Shown here piece by piece: positions 8,820 through 17,374 of a DNA stretch of 64,000 nucleotides. The position numbers and the translations under genes are program-made. Positions within the stretch are counted from its first letter, which is position 1; each line of letters begins with the position of its first letter. The stretch comes from Sandaracinus amylolyticus. GTDB taxonomy: Bacteria; Myxococcota_A; Polyangia; Polyangiales; Sandaracinaceae. Where the stretch lies: positions 8,370,001 through 8,434,000 of the forward strand of contig NZ_CP011125.1 of the NCBI RefSeq assembly GCF_000737325.1. The letters run 5' to 3'. The notes beneath the pieces are model-generated. The model searched no databases, was not told the origin of the DNA, and saw only the letters and a program-made list of their open reading frames with translations.

Positions 8820-10156
8820 CAGACGAGGACGACGTCCTCCACGTCGAGCGCCTGCTGCGCGACGACCGAGCGCGTCTCTTCTTCGCGCTTGGTCGCGAGC
8901 TCGTAGAGCTCGGAGAGCAGCGTCGGGTGCGCGCGGATCGCGTCGTGGAACTGATCGCGCGACAGGTGCAGCGCGATGGTCGGCGTCGTGGCGGTGACGG
9001 TCGCGGTCGCGGGGCGACGCAGCACGAGGCCGATCTCGCCGACGACGTCGCCGGGGCCGAGATCGGCGAGCAGGATGCGATCGCCGTCGGCGTCGGTGCT
9101 CGTGACGCGCACGTGCCCGCTCGCGATGAGGAAGAGCCCCTCGCTCTCCTCGCCTTCCTTCACGAGCACGTCGCCCGTCGCGAAGTCGCGGCTCGCGAAG
9201 CGCGCGACGAGGTCGTCGCGCTGCGCGGGCGCGACCGCGGCGAGGATCGCGCCGTGGCGAAGCAGGTTCGCCATCATGCGGTGGCGGCAGAAGAGCGCGA
9301 GCTCGCTGCCGATCGCCGCTTCCTTCTGGGCGAGCTTCTCGAGGACGTCGCGGCTCGCGACGAGGAGCTGCACCGGCTCGAGCGCGACGACCGAGGCCGC
9401 GCGCGGCGCTTCGCTCACGAGGGCCATCTCGCCGAAGATCGCGCCCGGGCCGAGCACCGCGAGCACCTCGGGCTGCGCGCTCTCCTCGCTGGCGCGGCGC
9501 TCCGCGCGCAACGCGCCGCGGACCACCACGAACGCCTCGCGGCCTTCGTCGCCCTGGGTGATCGCGAGCGCGCCGGTCGCGAGGTCGCGCAGCGTGAAGC
9601 CCGCGAGCAGACGCTCGAGCGCCTCGGGGCGCAGCGCCGAGAAGAGCGGGAGCTGGCTCACCTTGCCGCTCTCGGGCGCGGTGTCGTCGGCGGCGCGCAT
9701 CGCGGCGAGCGCGGCCTCGGCGCGGGTGATCAGCGCCGCGCCGTCGAGCGACGCGAGCGCGCCCTCGACCGGCGCGGGCACCGGGAGCGGCGGCGGCGCG
9801 GCCGACACGTCGGCGAGCCGGGCGCTGCCCTTGCCGAACGCCTTCGCGATCGTCTTCCGCAGCGCGCCGGCGTCGATCTCGGCCTCGCTCGCGATCGCGG
9901 CGATCGCGGTCGCAGCGGGGAGGTCGCTGCGGCGCACGTAGGCGTCGACCAGGCGCGCCGCGCTCGCCTCGAGGGCGTCGCGATCGAATCCGTCGGCGCG
10001 CGCGATCAGCTGGACGGCGAGCGCGGCCGCGCCGAGCTGCATCGGGTCGGCCTCGAGCAGCGCGGTGCAGCGCTTCAGCGCGTCGTCGCGCTCACCCGCC
10101 AGCGCCAGCGCCCACGCCTCGTCGAGCGTTCCGTTGTTCGTGTGGGAAGCCGCCAT
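8819..10156 (-). CDS. Protein with two cyclic-nucleotide-binding-type domains, 445 aa
   Basis: The N-terminal 100 residues look like a TPR-like helical region (WALALAGERDDALKRCTALL). Two cNMP-type beta-barrel domains follow. The first has the phosphate-binding-cassette pattern (FGEMALVSEAPRAASV) with the key Glu and Arg. The second (VGEIGLVLRRPATATV) has a changed cassette and may not bind nucleotide. There is no DNA-binding domain, so it is not a Crp-type regulator. It heads the leftward run of two kinases and MoxR genes and may feed a second-messenger or protein signal to them; that is inference. Confidence 0.88.
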   Translation of the reverse strand: MAASHTNNGTLDEAWALALAGERDDALKRCTALLEADPMQLGAAALAVQLIARADGFDRDALEASAARLVDAYVRRSDLPAATAIAAIASEAEIDAGALRKTIAKAFGKGSARLADVSAAPPPLPVPAPVEGALASLDGAALITRAEAALAAMRAADDTAPESGKVSQLPLFSALRPEALERLLAGFTLRDLATGALAITQGDEGREAFVVVRGALRAERRASEESAQPEVLAVLGPGAIFGEMALVSEAPRAASVVALEPVQLLVASRDVLEKLAQKEAAIGSELALFCRHRMMANLLRHGAILAAVAPAQRDDLVARFASRDFATGDVLVKEGEESEGLFLIASGHVRVTSTDADGDRILLADLGPGDVVGEIGLVLRRPATATVTATTPTIALHLSRDQFHDAIRAHPTLLSELYELATKREEETRSVVAQQALDVEDVVLV

Positions 10157-10181
10157 CGGGCGCGCAGCCTATCAGACGGGG

Positions 10182-10217
10182 TCCGGGTCGGGGCCCGGGT
10201 CGGGCCCCGATCCCGGG
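10182..10217. other. Strong GC hairpin
   Basis: TCGGGGCCCG (10188-10197) and CGGGCCCCGA (10201-10210) are perfect inverted arms with a 3-base loop, extended by imperfect CCGGG/CCCGG flanks. It lies between the slyD stop and the CNB-domain gene start, both leftward. It has no T-tract, so it may be a leader structure or a Rho-independent-like pause site. Nothing else is visible in the 10157-10411 gap. Confidence 0.6.
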
Positions 10218-10411
10218 CTGGGCGGCGCTCGGGGCTCGAGACGGCAGGACGCCGATGGGCCATCGCGCGGCGGGAGACGGGGGCTCAGCGGCATCCGGTG
10301 GCGAGCACGGCGCGGAGCGGACTTCGGTCCGTGAGCACCGCGCGCAGACAGCGGATGACGATCAGCCCCCGTATCGCGCCGCGTCCCTCCCGGTGGATCG
10401 AACGCCAGCGA

Positions 10412-10921
10412 TCAGTGATGGTGGCCTTCGTGGCCGTCGGCGCCGTGGGGGTGGCCGTGCTCGAGCTCTTCGTCGGTCGCCTTGCGCAGCGACACCACCT
10501 CGACGTCGAAGTGCAGCACCTCACCCGCGAGCGGGTGGTTCAGGTCGACGTGCACGACGTCGCTCTCGACCTTCGAGATCCAGATCGGGACGATCTGGCC
10601 CGACGGATCACGCAGCGCGAGCTGGACGCCCTCCTCGAGCGGCGTGCCCGGCGGGAACGCCTCGCGCGGCACGCGCTGCTCACCACGCGGATCACGCTCG
10701 CCGTAGCCGTCCGCGGGCTGCACCGTGACGTTGAGCTTGTCGCCGACCTTGCGGCCGCTGAGCTTCCGCTCGAGCCCCGGCACGATGTTGTCGTGGCCGT
10801 GCAGGTAGTAGAGCGGCTCGTCCCCGGAAGAGCTGTCGATCACCTCGCCGGACGCGTTCTTCAGGGTGTAGTGGATGCCGACGACCTGATCGGCCGCGAT
10901 GCTCTGGACGCTCTCGGACAC
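10412..10921 (-). CDS. slyD: SlyD-type FKBP peptidyl-prolyl isomerase, 169 aa
   Basis: The sequence follows SlyD: an FKBP N-terminal strand (VVGIHYTLKNASGEVIDSS), the insert-in-flap domain (AFPPGTPLEEGVQLALRD), the return strand (VDLNHPLAGEVLHFDVEV) and a His-rich metal-binding tail (HGHPHGADGHEGHHH). It catalyses prolyl cis-trans isomerisation and acts as a cytoplasmic chaperone that can bind nickel or zinc. The length is normal. It is followed by a 255-base gap before the next leftward gene, so it may have its own promoter. Confidence 0.93.
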   Translation of the reverse strand: MSESVQSIAADQVVGIHYTLKNASGEVIDSSSGDEPLYYLHGHDNIVPGLERKLSGRKVGDKLNVTVQPADGYGERDPRGEQRVPREAFPPGTPLEEGVQLALRDPSGQIVPIWISKVESDVVHVDLNHPLAGEVLHFDVEVVSLRKATDEELEHGHPHGADGHEGHHH

Positions 10922-11051
10922 GGTGCCTCCGCCCGCTCGTTCGCGCGGGTAGTACGTTGCTCGCGGGCGATTCGCGCGCGAACGCCCACCCTAGCCCGCC
11001 TCGAAGCTGCGCACCACGCCCCACGTCCGGGGCCACTCACGGCATCGCACC

Positions 11052-11086
11052 AAAGAGAAAGGGGCGGCCCGATCGGGCACGCCCCT
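11052..11086 (-). terminator. Rho-independent terminator of the DUF4215 lipoprotein gene
   Basis: Read on the minus strand, AGGGGCG-TGCCCGATCGGGC-CGCCCCT forms a GC stem with an inner palindrome, followed directly by TTTCTCTTT. It begins about 30 bases after the stop of the leftward lipoprotein gene (11118). This is one of the few hairpins in the window with a real T-tract. Confidence 0.75.
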
Positions 11087-11117
11087 GCTCCTCCGAACGC
11101 CGCGCGCGCCTGCGTGA

Positions 11118-12593
11118 TCAGCCGCCCGGCGGCGGCTCCGGCACCGGCTCACCGCCGCCGCCGCCCTCGCCCACGCCGACGATCTCCGCGCGCTGCGCGG
11201 TGAACGTCAGGCCCGCCGAGTACCCGTCCACGAAGCGCGGGCGCCCCGCGACCTGCTCGGTCACGCAGCTGCGGCCCTCGAAGCGCGTTCCGTCGCCGTC
11301 GATGCACGCCGTCACGACGGGCTGACAGCCCTCGGGCCCGTCGCGCGTCACCTCGAACGTCTCGAGCCCGTCGCCGTCGACGTCGACGTCCGGCGGCACG
11401 TTCCCGATGCGCAGGATCGCGATCATCGCGCCGCCGACCATCATGTCGAAGAGCGTCGCGGGCTCGGTGCTTCCGTCGCACGGGTCGCCGATCTCGATCG
11501 AGAACCCACCGCCGCCGCCGCCGCCCAGGTTCTCGAGCAGGTCCGCGTTCACCAGCGTGAGCAGCTCGGGCCCGATCGCGCCGCAGAGCAGACCATCCGA
11601 GATGCTCGACATCTCGCCGCCCGACGCGACCGTCGTGCCGCGCACGTGGCCCTGGTTGAGCGTGATCGGGAAGAAGTCGATCGGGAGCTCGATGTCCTCG
11701 GGGCCCGCATCGAGCGCACGCGACATGATCGCGCCCTGCAGCGACGTGCGCGCGTTGCCGCGATCGTCGAGCGCCGCGGGGTCGACGACGAACGTGCCCG
11801 AGCTCGGCCCCGGCTGGCCGGTCATCCACGCGACGCGCAGCGAGTCGTCGTTCGCGCCGGTGCGATCCTCGAGCCCGACGAACGACATCAGGAACGTCGG
11901 ACCACCACCGCCGCCGCCGCCGCCGAGGAACATGTTGAGGAACGACGCCGCGGGCCCGAGCGCGCGCGCGAAGCGGTTGTCGGGCATGCCGTCGCCGCTG
12001 AAGTCGCAGCCGGTGCGCGCGTCGCCGAACTCCAGCATCTGGAGCTGCATCGAGATCTCTTCCTGGCAGTCCGCGCCGCAGCCGTCCCAGCGCGACGTGT
12101 TGCCGTCGTCGCAGGCCTCGCCGTCGTCGACGGTGCCGTTGCCGCAGCCGACGAGCACGGTGCACTCGTCGGTGCAGGTCGCGGCGTCGCCGTCGCAGAC
12201 CTCGCCGACCGCGTGATCGACGATGCCGTTGCCGCACGTCTCGTTCGAGCGGCAGTCGGAGCGACAGCCGTCGGCGCTCCGGTTGTTGCCGTCGTCGCAG
12301 ACCTCGGGCGCGGTCGTGGTGCCGTCACCGCAGTACGGCTCGCGCGCGCAGGTCGCGTCGCAGCCGTCGCCGGGCGTCGTGTTCGCGTCGTCGCATCCCT
12401 CGCCGGCCTCGAGCGTGCCGTTGCCGCACTCGGGGCCGGGCATGAACGCGTCGGGACGCGGCGCGGCGTCGATCATCAGGATGATGCCGGCGTCGTTGCC
12501 GAGGGTGCGCGACTCGCTGCACCCGACCAGGAACGAAGGTGTGCCGAGCGCGAGCACGATCGCGCACGACGACCACAAGCGAAGTCGAGCCAT
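11118..12593 (-). CDS. DUF4215 Cys-rich lipoprotein, 491 aa
   Basis: A signal peptide with a lipobox-like end (PSFLVGC) is followed by four DUF4215-type repeats (CGNGTLEAGEGCDDANTTPG is the first), each with the CGNG...EXCDDGN...DGC..C pattern seen in myxobacterial surface proteins. The C-terminal half is a beta-rich region with poly-Gly tracts (8 Gly around residue 225, 7 around 378) and no known domain. GGAGG lies 6 bases before the ATG at 12593, favouring it over the ATG at 12608. It ends in a Gly/Pro tail and a terminator follows. It is probably an outer-surface lipoprotein of unknown ligand. Confidence 0.88.
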   Translation of the reverse strand: MARLRLWSSCAIVLALGTPSFLVGCSESRTLGNDAGIILMIDAAPRPDAFMPGPECGNGTLEAGEGCDDANTTPGDGCDATCAREPYCGDGTTTAPEVCDDGNNRSADGCRSDCRSNETCGNGIVDHAVGEVCDGDAATCTDECTVLVGCGNGTVDDGEACDDGNTSRWDGCGADCQEEISMQLQMLEFGDARTGCDFSGDGMPDNRFARALGPAASFLNMFLGGGGGGGGPTFLMSFVGLEDRTGANDDSLRVAWMTGQPGPSSGTFVVDPAALDDRGNARTSLQGAIMSRALDAGPEDIELPIDFFPITLNQGHVRGTTVASGGEMSSISDGLLCGAIGPELLTLVNADLLENLGGGGGGGFSIEIGDPCDGSTEPATLFDMMVGGAMIAILRIGNVPPDVDVDGDGLETFEVTRDGPEGCQPVVTACIDGDGTRFEGRSCVTEQVAGRPRFVDGYSAGLTFTAQRAEIVGVGEGGGGGEPVPEPPPGG

Positions 12594-12660
12594 CGAGACC
12601 TCCCCCATCGAAGCGGAAAAGAACGGGGAACCGAGCCGGGGGAGCCTACTGAATGCCGCT

Positions 12661-13731
12661 TCAGCGTTGGAAGCGAGAAATCGTGAGATCGCTCATCTCC
12701 AGGATGCGGCGCGTCAACGTGGAGACCCCGACCGAAGCGAGATCGTCCGCGCCGACCGCCCGCGCGCCAGTGCCAGCGCTGGCACTCGCAGTGCCAGCGC
12801 TGGCACTGGAGAGCCGCGCGACGAAGACCTCCACGTCGAGCCGGCGATGCGTGAGCACGTGCTCGATGTGCCCCGCCGGCTCCCGCGTCAGCCGCGCGTC
12901 GATCGCGTGCTCGCGCAGCGCCTCGCGCGCCGTCTTCGCGCCGCGTCCCTCGCGCATCGGCACGCCCCAGAGCCCGCCGAAGAGCGCCTTCTCGCCGCGC
13001 ACCATCATCGCCCTGCCCTGCGCGTCGTGCGCGACCACCGCGACCATCGCGACCTCGCGCGGCGCACGGCGCGCCTTCGCGACGGGCAGCACGTCGGTGC
13101 GATCGCTCGCGAGCGCGACGCAGGATCGCGTGATTGGGCACGACAGGCACTTGGGGCTCGACGGCGTGCACACGGTCGCGCCGAGCTCCATCAGCGCTTG
13201 GTTGAGCGCGCCGGGGCGCGGCCCGCGCACCACCTTCTCGGCCTCGTCCCAGAGGCGCGCCTCGGTGTCGCGACGGCCGAGCGGCGTGTCGATCCCGCGC
13301 AGCCGCGACAGCACCCGCGCGACGTTGCCGTCGACGAGCGGCTCCTCGCGATCGAAGGCGATCGATCCGATCGCGCCCGCCGTGTAGCGACCGACACCGG
13401 GAAGCGCGCGCCGCGACGTCGCGTCGTCGGGAACGCGCCCGCCGTAGCTCGCGACGACCTCGCGCACCCCCGCGTGGAGCAGCCGCGCGCGCCGGTAGTA
13501 GCCGAGCCCGCTCCACATCGAGAGCACGTCGTCCTCGCTCGCGCTCGCGAGGGCGTGCGCGTCGGGAAAGCGCGCCAGGAAGCGCTCGTAGTAGCGCAGC
13601 ACCGTCTCGACGCGCGTCTGCTGCAGCATCACCTCGGAGACCCAGATCGCGTACGGATCGCGGGTGCGGCGCCACGGGAGATCGCGCGCGTTCGCGTCGA
13701 ACCAGGCGAGCAGCGCGTCGCGCTCGTTCAT
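12661..13731 (-). CDS. mutY: A/G-specific adenine DNA glycosylase MutY, 356 aa
   Basis: This base-excision-repair enzyme removes adenine mispaired with 8-oxoguanine. The catalytic Glu is in WVSEVMLQQTRV, the helix-hairpin-helix is LPGVGRYTAGAIG, and the Asp is in VDGNVARVLSRL. The [4Fe-4S] loop has exact C-X6-C-X2-C-X5-C spacing (CTPSSPKCLSCPITRSC). The C-terminal NUDIX-like 8-oxoG recognition domain follows, with FGGLWGVP. That domain contains an odd in-frame repeat (SASAGTA SASAGTG) encoded by two copies of a perfect palindrome. The start MNERDALLAWF at 13731 fits the family. Confidence 0.95.
   Translation of the reverse strand: MNERDALLAWFDANARDLPWRRTRDPYAIWVSEVMLQQTRVETVLRYYERFLARFPDAHALASASEDDVLSMWSGLGYYRRARLLHAGVREVVASYGGRVPDDATSRRALPGVGRYTAGAIGSIAFDREEPLVDGNVARVLSRLRGIDTPLGRRDTEARLWDEAEKVVRGPRPGALNQALMELGATVCTPSSPKCLSCPITRSCVALASDRTDVLPVAKARRAPREVAMVAVVAHDAQGRAMMVRGEKALFGGLWGVPMREGRGAKTAREALREHAIDARLTREPAGHIEHVLTHRRLDVEVFVARLSSASAGTASASAGTGARAVGADDLASVGVSTLTRRILEMSDLTISRFQR
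12769..12807. repeat. Two tandem copies of a perfect 18-bp palindrome inside mutY
   Basis: AGTGCCAGCGCTGGCACT occurs at 12769-12786 and again at 12790-12807, separated by CGC. Each copy is fully self-complementary. The 21-base period keeps the mutY frame and adds seven residues per unit. No other copy was seen in the window. Confidence 0.9.
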
Positions 13732-13758
13732 CGGCGAGGCGGTGTATCGTCGTGCGCC

Positions 13759-14625
13759 ATGCGCGTCCACCATCTCTCGTGCCTGACCTTCTGTCCGCTG
13801 TCCGCGCGCCTCGTGAACGGGCGCGGATCGCTCTTCGAGCGCGGGCGCATGGAGGCCCACTGCCTGCTAATCGAGACCGAGCGCCACGGGCTCGTGCTGG
13901 TGGACACCGGCATCGGCGTGGACGACTGCGCCGATCCGAAGGGGCGCCTCGGCGGGCTCTTCACCCGCGTGCTGATCGGCACGAGCACGCCCTCGGTCGC
14001 GCAGACCGCGCTCAAGCAGATCGAAGCGCTCGGCTTCCGCGCGAGCGACGTGCGGCACATCGTGCCGACGCACCTCGATCTCGATCACGCGGGCGGCCTG
14101 CCCGACTTCCCGCACGCGACGGTGCACGTGATGGCGGCGGAGAAGGACGCGGCGCTGCTGCGGCGCACGATGCCCGAGAAGAGCCGCTATCGCCCGGTGC
14201 ACTTCGCGCACGGGCCGAAGTGGTCGACCTACGAGGCGAAAGGGGAGCGCTGGCGCGGCTTCGAGGCGGTGCGCGCGCTCGAGGGGCTGCCTCCCGAGAT
14301 CTTCCTGATCCCGCTCGCGGGCCACTCGCGCGGCCACGCGTGCGTCGGGGTCGAGGGCGCGAGCGGCGGGCCGCTGGTGCACTGCGGCGACGCGTACTTC
14401 CATCGCGCGGCGATCGACGACGCGCGCGCGCCGATGCCCGCGGGGCTGCGCGTGTTCGAGCAGCGCCTCGCGTTCGATCGATCGCGGGTCGCGGAGAACC
14501 ACGCTCGGCTGCGCGCGCTGCGCGAGGGCGGCGACGTGCGCGTGTTCTGCGCGCACGATCCCGAGGAGTACGACGCGCTGCGCACCGCCGCCGAGGTGGC
14601 GCCCGAGCTCCGCCGCGCCGGTTGA
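13759..14625 (+). CDS. MBL-fold metallohydrolase, 288 aa
   Basis: The metallo-beta-lactamase metal motif is THLDLDHAGG, where the usual HXHXDH has Asp as its middle ligand. The other ligands are His in PLAGHSRGHACV, the bridging Asp in HCGDAYFH and a late His (FCAHDPEEY). This set resembles lactonase-like and glyoxalase-like MBL hydrolases of small molecules. The ATG at 13759 opens MRVHHLSCLTFCP. The gene is divergent from mutY with only 27 bases between the starts, so promoters overlap. The substrate is unknown. Confidence 0.9.
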   Translation: MRVHHLSCLTFCPLSARLVNGRGSLFERGRMEAHCLLIETERHGLVLVDTGIGVDDCADPKGRLGGLFTRVLIGTSTPSVAQTALKQIEALGFRASDVRHIVPTHLDLDHAGGLPDFPHATVHVMAAEKDAALLRRTMPEKSRYRPVHFAHGPKWSTYEAKGERWRGFEAVRALEGLPPEIFLIPLAGHSRGHACVGVEGASGGPLVHCGDAYFHRAAIDDARAPMPAGLRVFEQRLAFDRSRVAENHARLRALREGGDVRVFCAHDPEEYDALRTAAEVAPELRRAG

Positions 14626-14642
14626 TCACAGCGCGCGCTTGC

Positions 14643-14678
14643 GACATCGCGCGGGCTCCCCCAGGACTGCGCGATGTC
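14643..14678. promoter_or_regulatory. Perfect 10-bp inverted repeat spanning the U32 start codon
   Basis: GACATCGCGC (14643-14652) pairs exactly with GCGCGATGTC (14669-14678) over a 16-base loop. The right arm contains the ATG (14674) of the U32 gene, and the left arm begins 17 bases after the MBL stop. It could be an mRNA hairpin that hides the start codon, an operator, or part of a terminator for the MBL gene. Confidence 0.5.
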
Positions 14679-17313
14679 CTCGACGCGCCCCGCTGATCCG
14701 GGGACTGTTCTCCCCGCTGTGTTCGCTGGCTCGGGGACTCATCGCCCCGCTGTGTTCGCTGGCTCGGGGACTCATCGCCCCGCTGTGTTCGCTGGCTCGG
14801 GGACTCATCGCCCCGCTGTGTTCGCTGGCTCGGGGACTCATCGCCCCGAGGTGCTGGCCCCCGCGGGCGATGCGGACGCGATGCGCGCGGCCGTGCGCGC
14901 CGGGGCCGACGCGGTGTACTTCGGGCTCACCGGGTTCAACGCGCGCGCTCGCGCCACGAACTTCGACGCGCGCGAGCTCGAGAGCACGATGCGCTTCCTC
15001 CACGCGCACGGCGTGCGCGGGTACGTGACGCTCAACACGCTGGTCTTCGAGGACGAGCTGCCGATCGTCGAGCGCGCGATCCGCGCCTGCGCCGAGGGCG
15101 GCGTCGACGCGGTGATCGTGCAGGACCTCGGGGTCGCGAAGATGGTGCGCGCGATCGCGCCGAGCCTCCACCTGCACGCCTCGACGCAGATGACGTGCAC
15201 CGACGCGGGCTCCGCGTCGTTCGCGGCGTCGCTCGGCGCGTCGCGCATCATCCTCGCGCGCGAGCTCTCGCTCACGGAGATCGCGGCGATCCGCGCGTCG
15301 GCGCCCGAGCTCGAGCTCGAGGTGTTCGTGCACGGCGCGCTCTGCATCGCGTACTCGGGCCAGTGCCTCACGAGCGAAGCGCTCGGCGGCCGCAGCGCGA
15401 ACCGCGGCGCGTGCGCGCAGGCGTGCCGGCTCCCCTACGACCTCGTGGTCGACGGCGTGGTGCGCGACCTCGGCGATCGCGCGCACCTGCTCTCGCCCGA
15501 GGATCTCGAGGCGAGCTCGCTGGTGCCCGAGCTGATGAAGCTCGGGATCACGTCGCTGAAGATCGAGGGCCGCCTCAAGGGCCCCGACTACGTCGGCGCC
15601 GCGACGACGCTCTATCGACGCGCGATCTCGGCCGCGATGGGCACGCAGGAAGGCGATCTCGACGAGACCCGGCGCGACGCGCTGCAGGCGTACTCGCGCG
15701 GCTCGGGGCCGGGCTTCCTCGCGGGCGTCGATCACCAGCGGCTCGTCGACGCGCGCGGCTGCGATCACCGCGGGCTCCACGTCGGCACGCTCGCGCAGGT
15801 GCAGCGCGAGCGCGGTCGTGTGTGGCTCGTGATGCGCGATCTCGAGGCGCCGATCGCGCGCGGCGACGGCCTCTTGATCGAGGGCGCGCGCGCCGGTGAG
15901 GGCGAGGTCGGCGGGCGCGTCTGGGACGTCGACGGCGATCGCGTGTGGCTCGGTCCCGACGTCGACGCGAGCGCCGCATGCGTCGGTCATCGCGTGTTCA
16001 AGACGAGCGATCCCGCGCGCGAGAAGGCGGTGCTGACGCGCCTCGAGCGCGAGCCGCATCGCATCGCGCTCGACCTGCGCATCGCCGGCATGCTCGGCGA
16101 GGCGCCGATCCTCGAGGCGCGCACCGAGCGCGGCCAGACCGCGCGCGTGACCTGCGACGCGCCGCTCGCCCACGCCGACAAACACCCGCTCGACGAAGCG
16201 CGCCTTCGCGAGCAGCTCGGTCGGCTCGGCGACACGCCGTTCTCGCTGCGCGCGCTCGACGTCGATCTACCGAGCGCCGCGCACCTGCCGATCTCGTCGC
16301 TCAATCGCGCGCGCCGCGCGCTCACCGACGCGCTGTCGACCGCGAATCACGCCGCGCACGCGACGACGTCGATCACCGCGAACGATCTCGTGCGCGCCGC
16401 GAGCGTGCCCGATCGCGCGCCGCCGCGCCTCGGTCGCGAGGACGCAGCGCTCTTCGTCCTCTGCCGCACGCTCGAGCAGGCGAACGCTGCGCTCGATGCT
16501 GGTGCCGACGGCATCACGCTCGACTTCCTCGAGCTCACCGGCACCGGCGAGGCGGTGCGTGCGCTGCGCGCGCGCGGCACGCCGTTCCACCTCACGCTCG
16601 CGCCGCCGCGCATCCGCAAGCCGGGCGAGGAGAAGATCGAGAAGTTCCTGCGCTCGCTCGCGCCCGACGCGCTGCTCGTGCGCGGGCTCGGCGCGCTGCT
16701 CGAAGCGCAGAGCGCGAGCGATGGGATCGAGCGCATCGGAGACTTCTCGCTGAACGTCACGAACCGCGTCGCCGCGGGCGAGGTGCTCGGGCGCGGCCTC
16801 GCGGCGTTCACGCCGTCGTTCGATCTCGACGCGCAGCAGCTCGTCGGGCTGCTCGGCTCCGTCGATTCGGACGGCAGGTCGCTCGCGCCGTTCGCCGAAG
16901 TGGTGCTGCACCACCCGATGCCGCTCTTCCACATGGAGCACTGCGTGATCGCGGCGCTGCTCAGCGAGGGCAGCGACTACAAGACGTGCGGCAGGCCCTG
17001 CGAGAAGCACCAGATCTCGCTGCGCGATCGCGCCGGGATCGATCATCCGGTCGAGGCCGACGTCGGGTGCCGCAACACCGTGTTCCACGCGAAGGCGCAG
17101 AGCGGCGCGGACCTCGTGTCGCGGCTCCGCGAGCGCGGCGTGCAGCGCTTCCGCATCGAGCTGGTGCGCGAGCGCGCGTCGGACGTGCACCGGCTCGTGC
17201 GCGCGTATCGCGCGCTGATCGAGGGCCGTACGAGCGCGAAGGACACGCTGCGCGAGCTGCGCACCGAGGGCGGCTACGGCGTCGTGAAGGGCACGCTGCG
17301 CGTCCTCCAGTGA
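14674..17313 (+). CDS. U32-family protein with DUF3656, RlhA-like, 879 aa
   Basis: After the repeat-encoded N-terminus the U32 core begins at [18 protein letters not shown], continues through ADAVYFG, ASTQMTC and [13 protein letters not shown], and holds a Cys cluster ([12 protein letters not shown]) typical of the iron-sulfur-binding U32 group. The C-terminal half is DUF3656-like, with a second Cys set ([16 protein letters not shown]). This layout matches RlhA/YdcP, which makes 5-hydroxycytidine in 23S rRNA; that assignment is by family. The first 58 or so residues are 11-residue repeats ([11 protein letters not shown]) not found in the family. Each repeat also offers a GTG start, so the true start is uncertain. 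Confidence 0.88.
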   Translation: MSSTRPADPGTVLPAVFAGSGTHRPAVFAGSGTHRPAVFAGSGTHRPAVFAGSGTHRPEVLAPAGDADAMRAAVRAGADAVYFGLTGFNARARATNFDARELESTMRFLHAHGVRGYVTLNTLVFEDELPIVERAIRACAEGGVDAVIVQDLGVAKMVRAIAPSLHLHASTQMTCTDAGSASFAASLGASRIILARELSLTEIAAIRASAPELELEVFVHGALCIAYSGQCLTSEALGGRSANRGACAQACRLPYDLVVDGVVRDLGDRAHLLSPEDLEASSLVPELMKLGITSLKIEGRLKGPDYVGAATTLYRRAISAAMGTQEGDLDETRRDALQAYSRGSGPGFLAGVDHQRLVDARGCDHRGLHVGTLAQVQRERGRVWLVMRDLEAPIARGDGLLIEGARAGEGEVGGRVWDVDGDRVWLGPDVDASAACVGHRVFKTSDPAREKAVLTRLEREPHRIALDLRIAGMLGEAPILEARTERGQTARVTCDAPLAHADKHPLDEARLREQLGRLGDTPFSLRALDVDLPSAAHLPISSLNRARRALTDALSTANHAAHATTSITANDLVRAASVPDRAPPRLGREDAALFVLCRTLEQANAALDAGADGITLDFLELTGTGEAVRALRARGTPFHLTLAPPRIRKPGEEKIEKFLRSLAPDALLVRGLGALLEAQSASDGIERIGDFSLNVTNRVAAGEVLGRGLAAFTPSFDLDAQQLVGLLGSVDSDGRSLAPFAEVVLHHPMPLFHMEHCVIAALLSEGSDYKTCGRPCEKHQISLRDRAGIDHPVEADVGCRNTVFHAKAQSGADLVSRLRERGVQRFRIELVRERASDVHRLVRAYRALIEGRTSAKDTLRELRTEGGYGVVKGTLRVLQ
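14700..14850 (+). repeat. 33-bp tandem repeat, five units, inside the start of the U32 gene
   Basis: Units begin at 14700, 14733, 14766, 14799 and 14832, each reading GGGGACTCATCGCCCC followed by GCTGTGTTCGCTGGCTC. The first unit differs (ACTGTTCTC) and the last runs into the gene core. Each unit forms a CGGGG/CCCCG hairpin. The 33-base period encodes exactly 11 residues. Confidence 0.92.
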
Positions 17314-17374
17314 ACAGCCGCAACGGAACAAATTGATAATCCCAGAACGAGGAGTACCTTCGGCGTCCGCCTCG

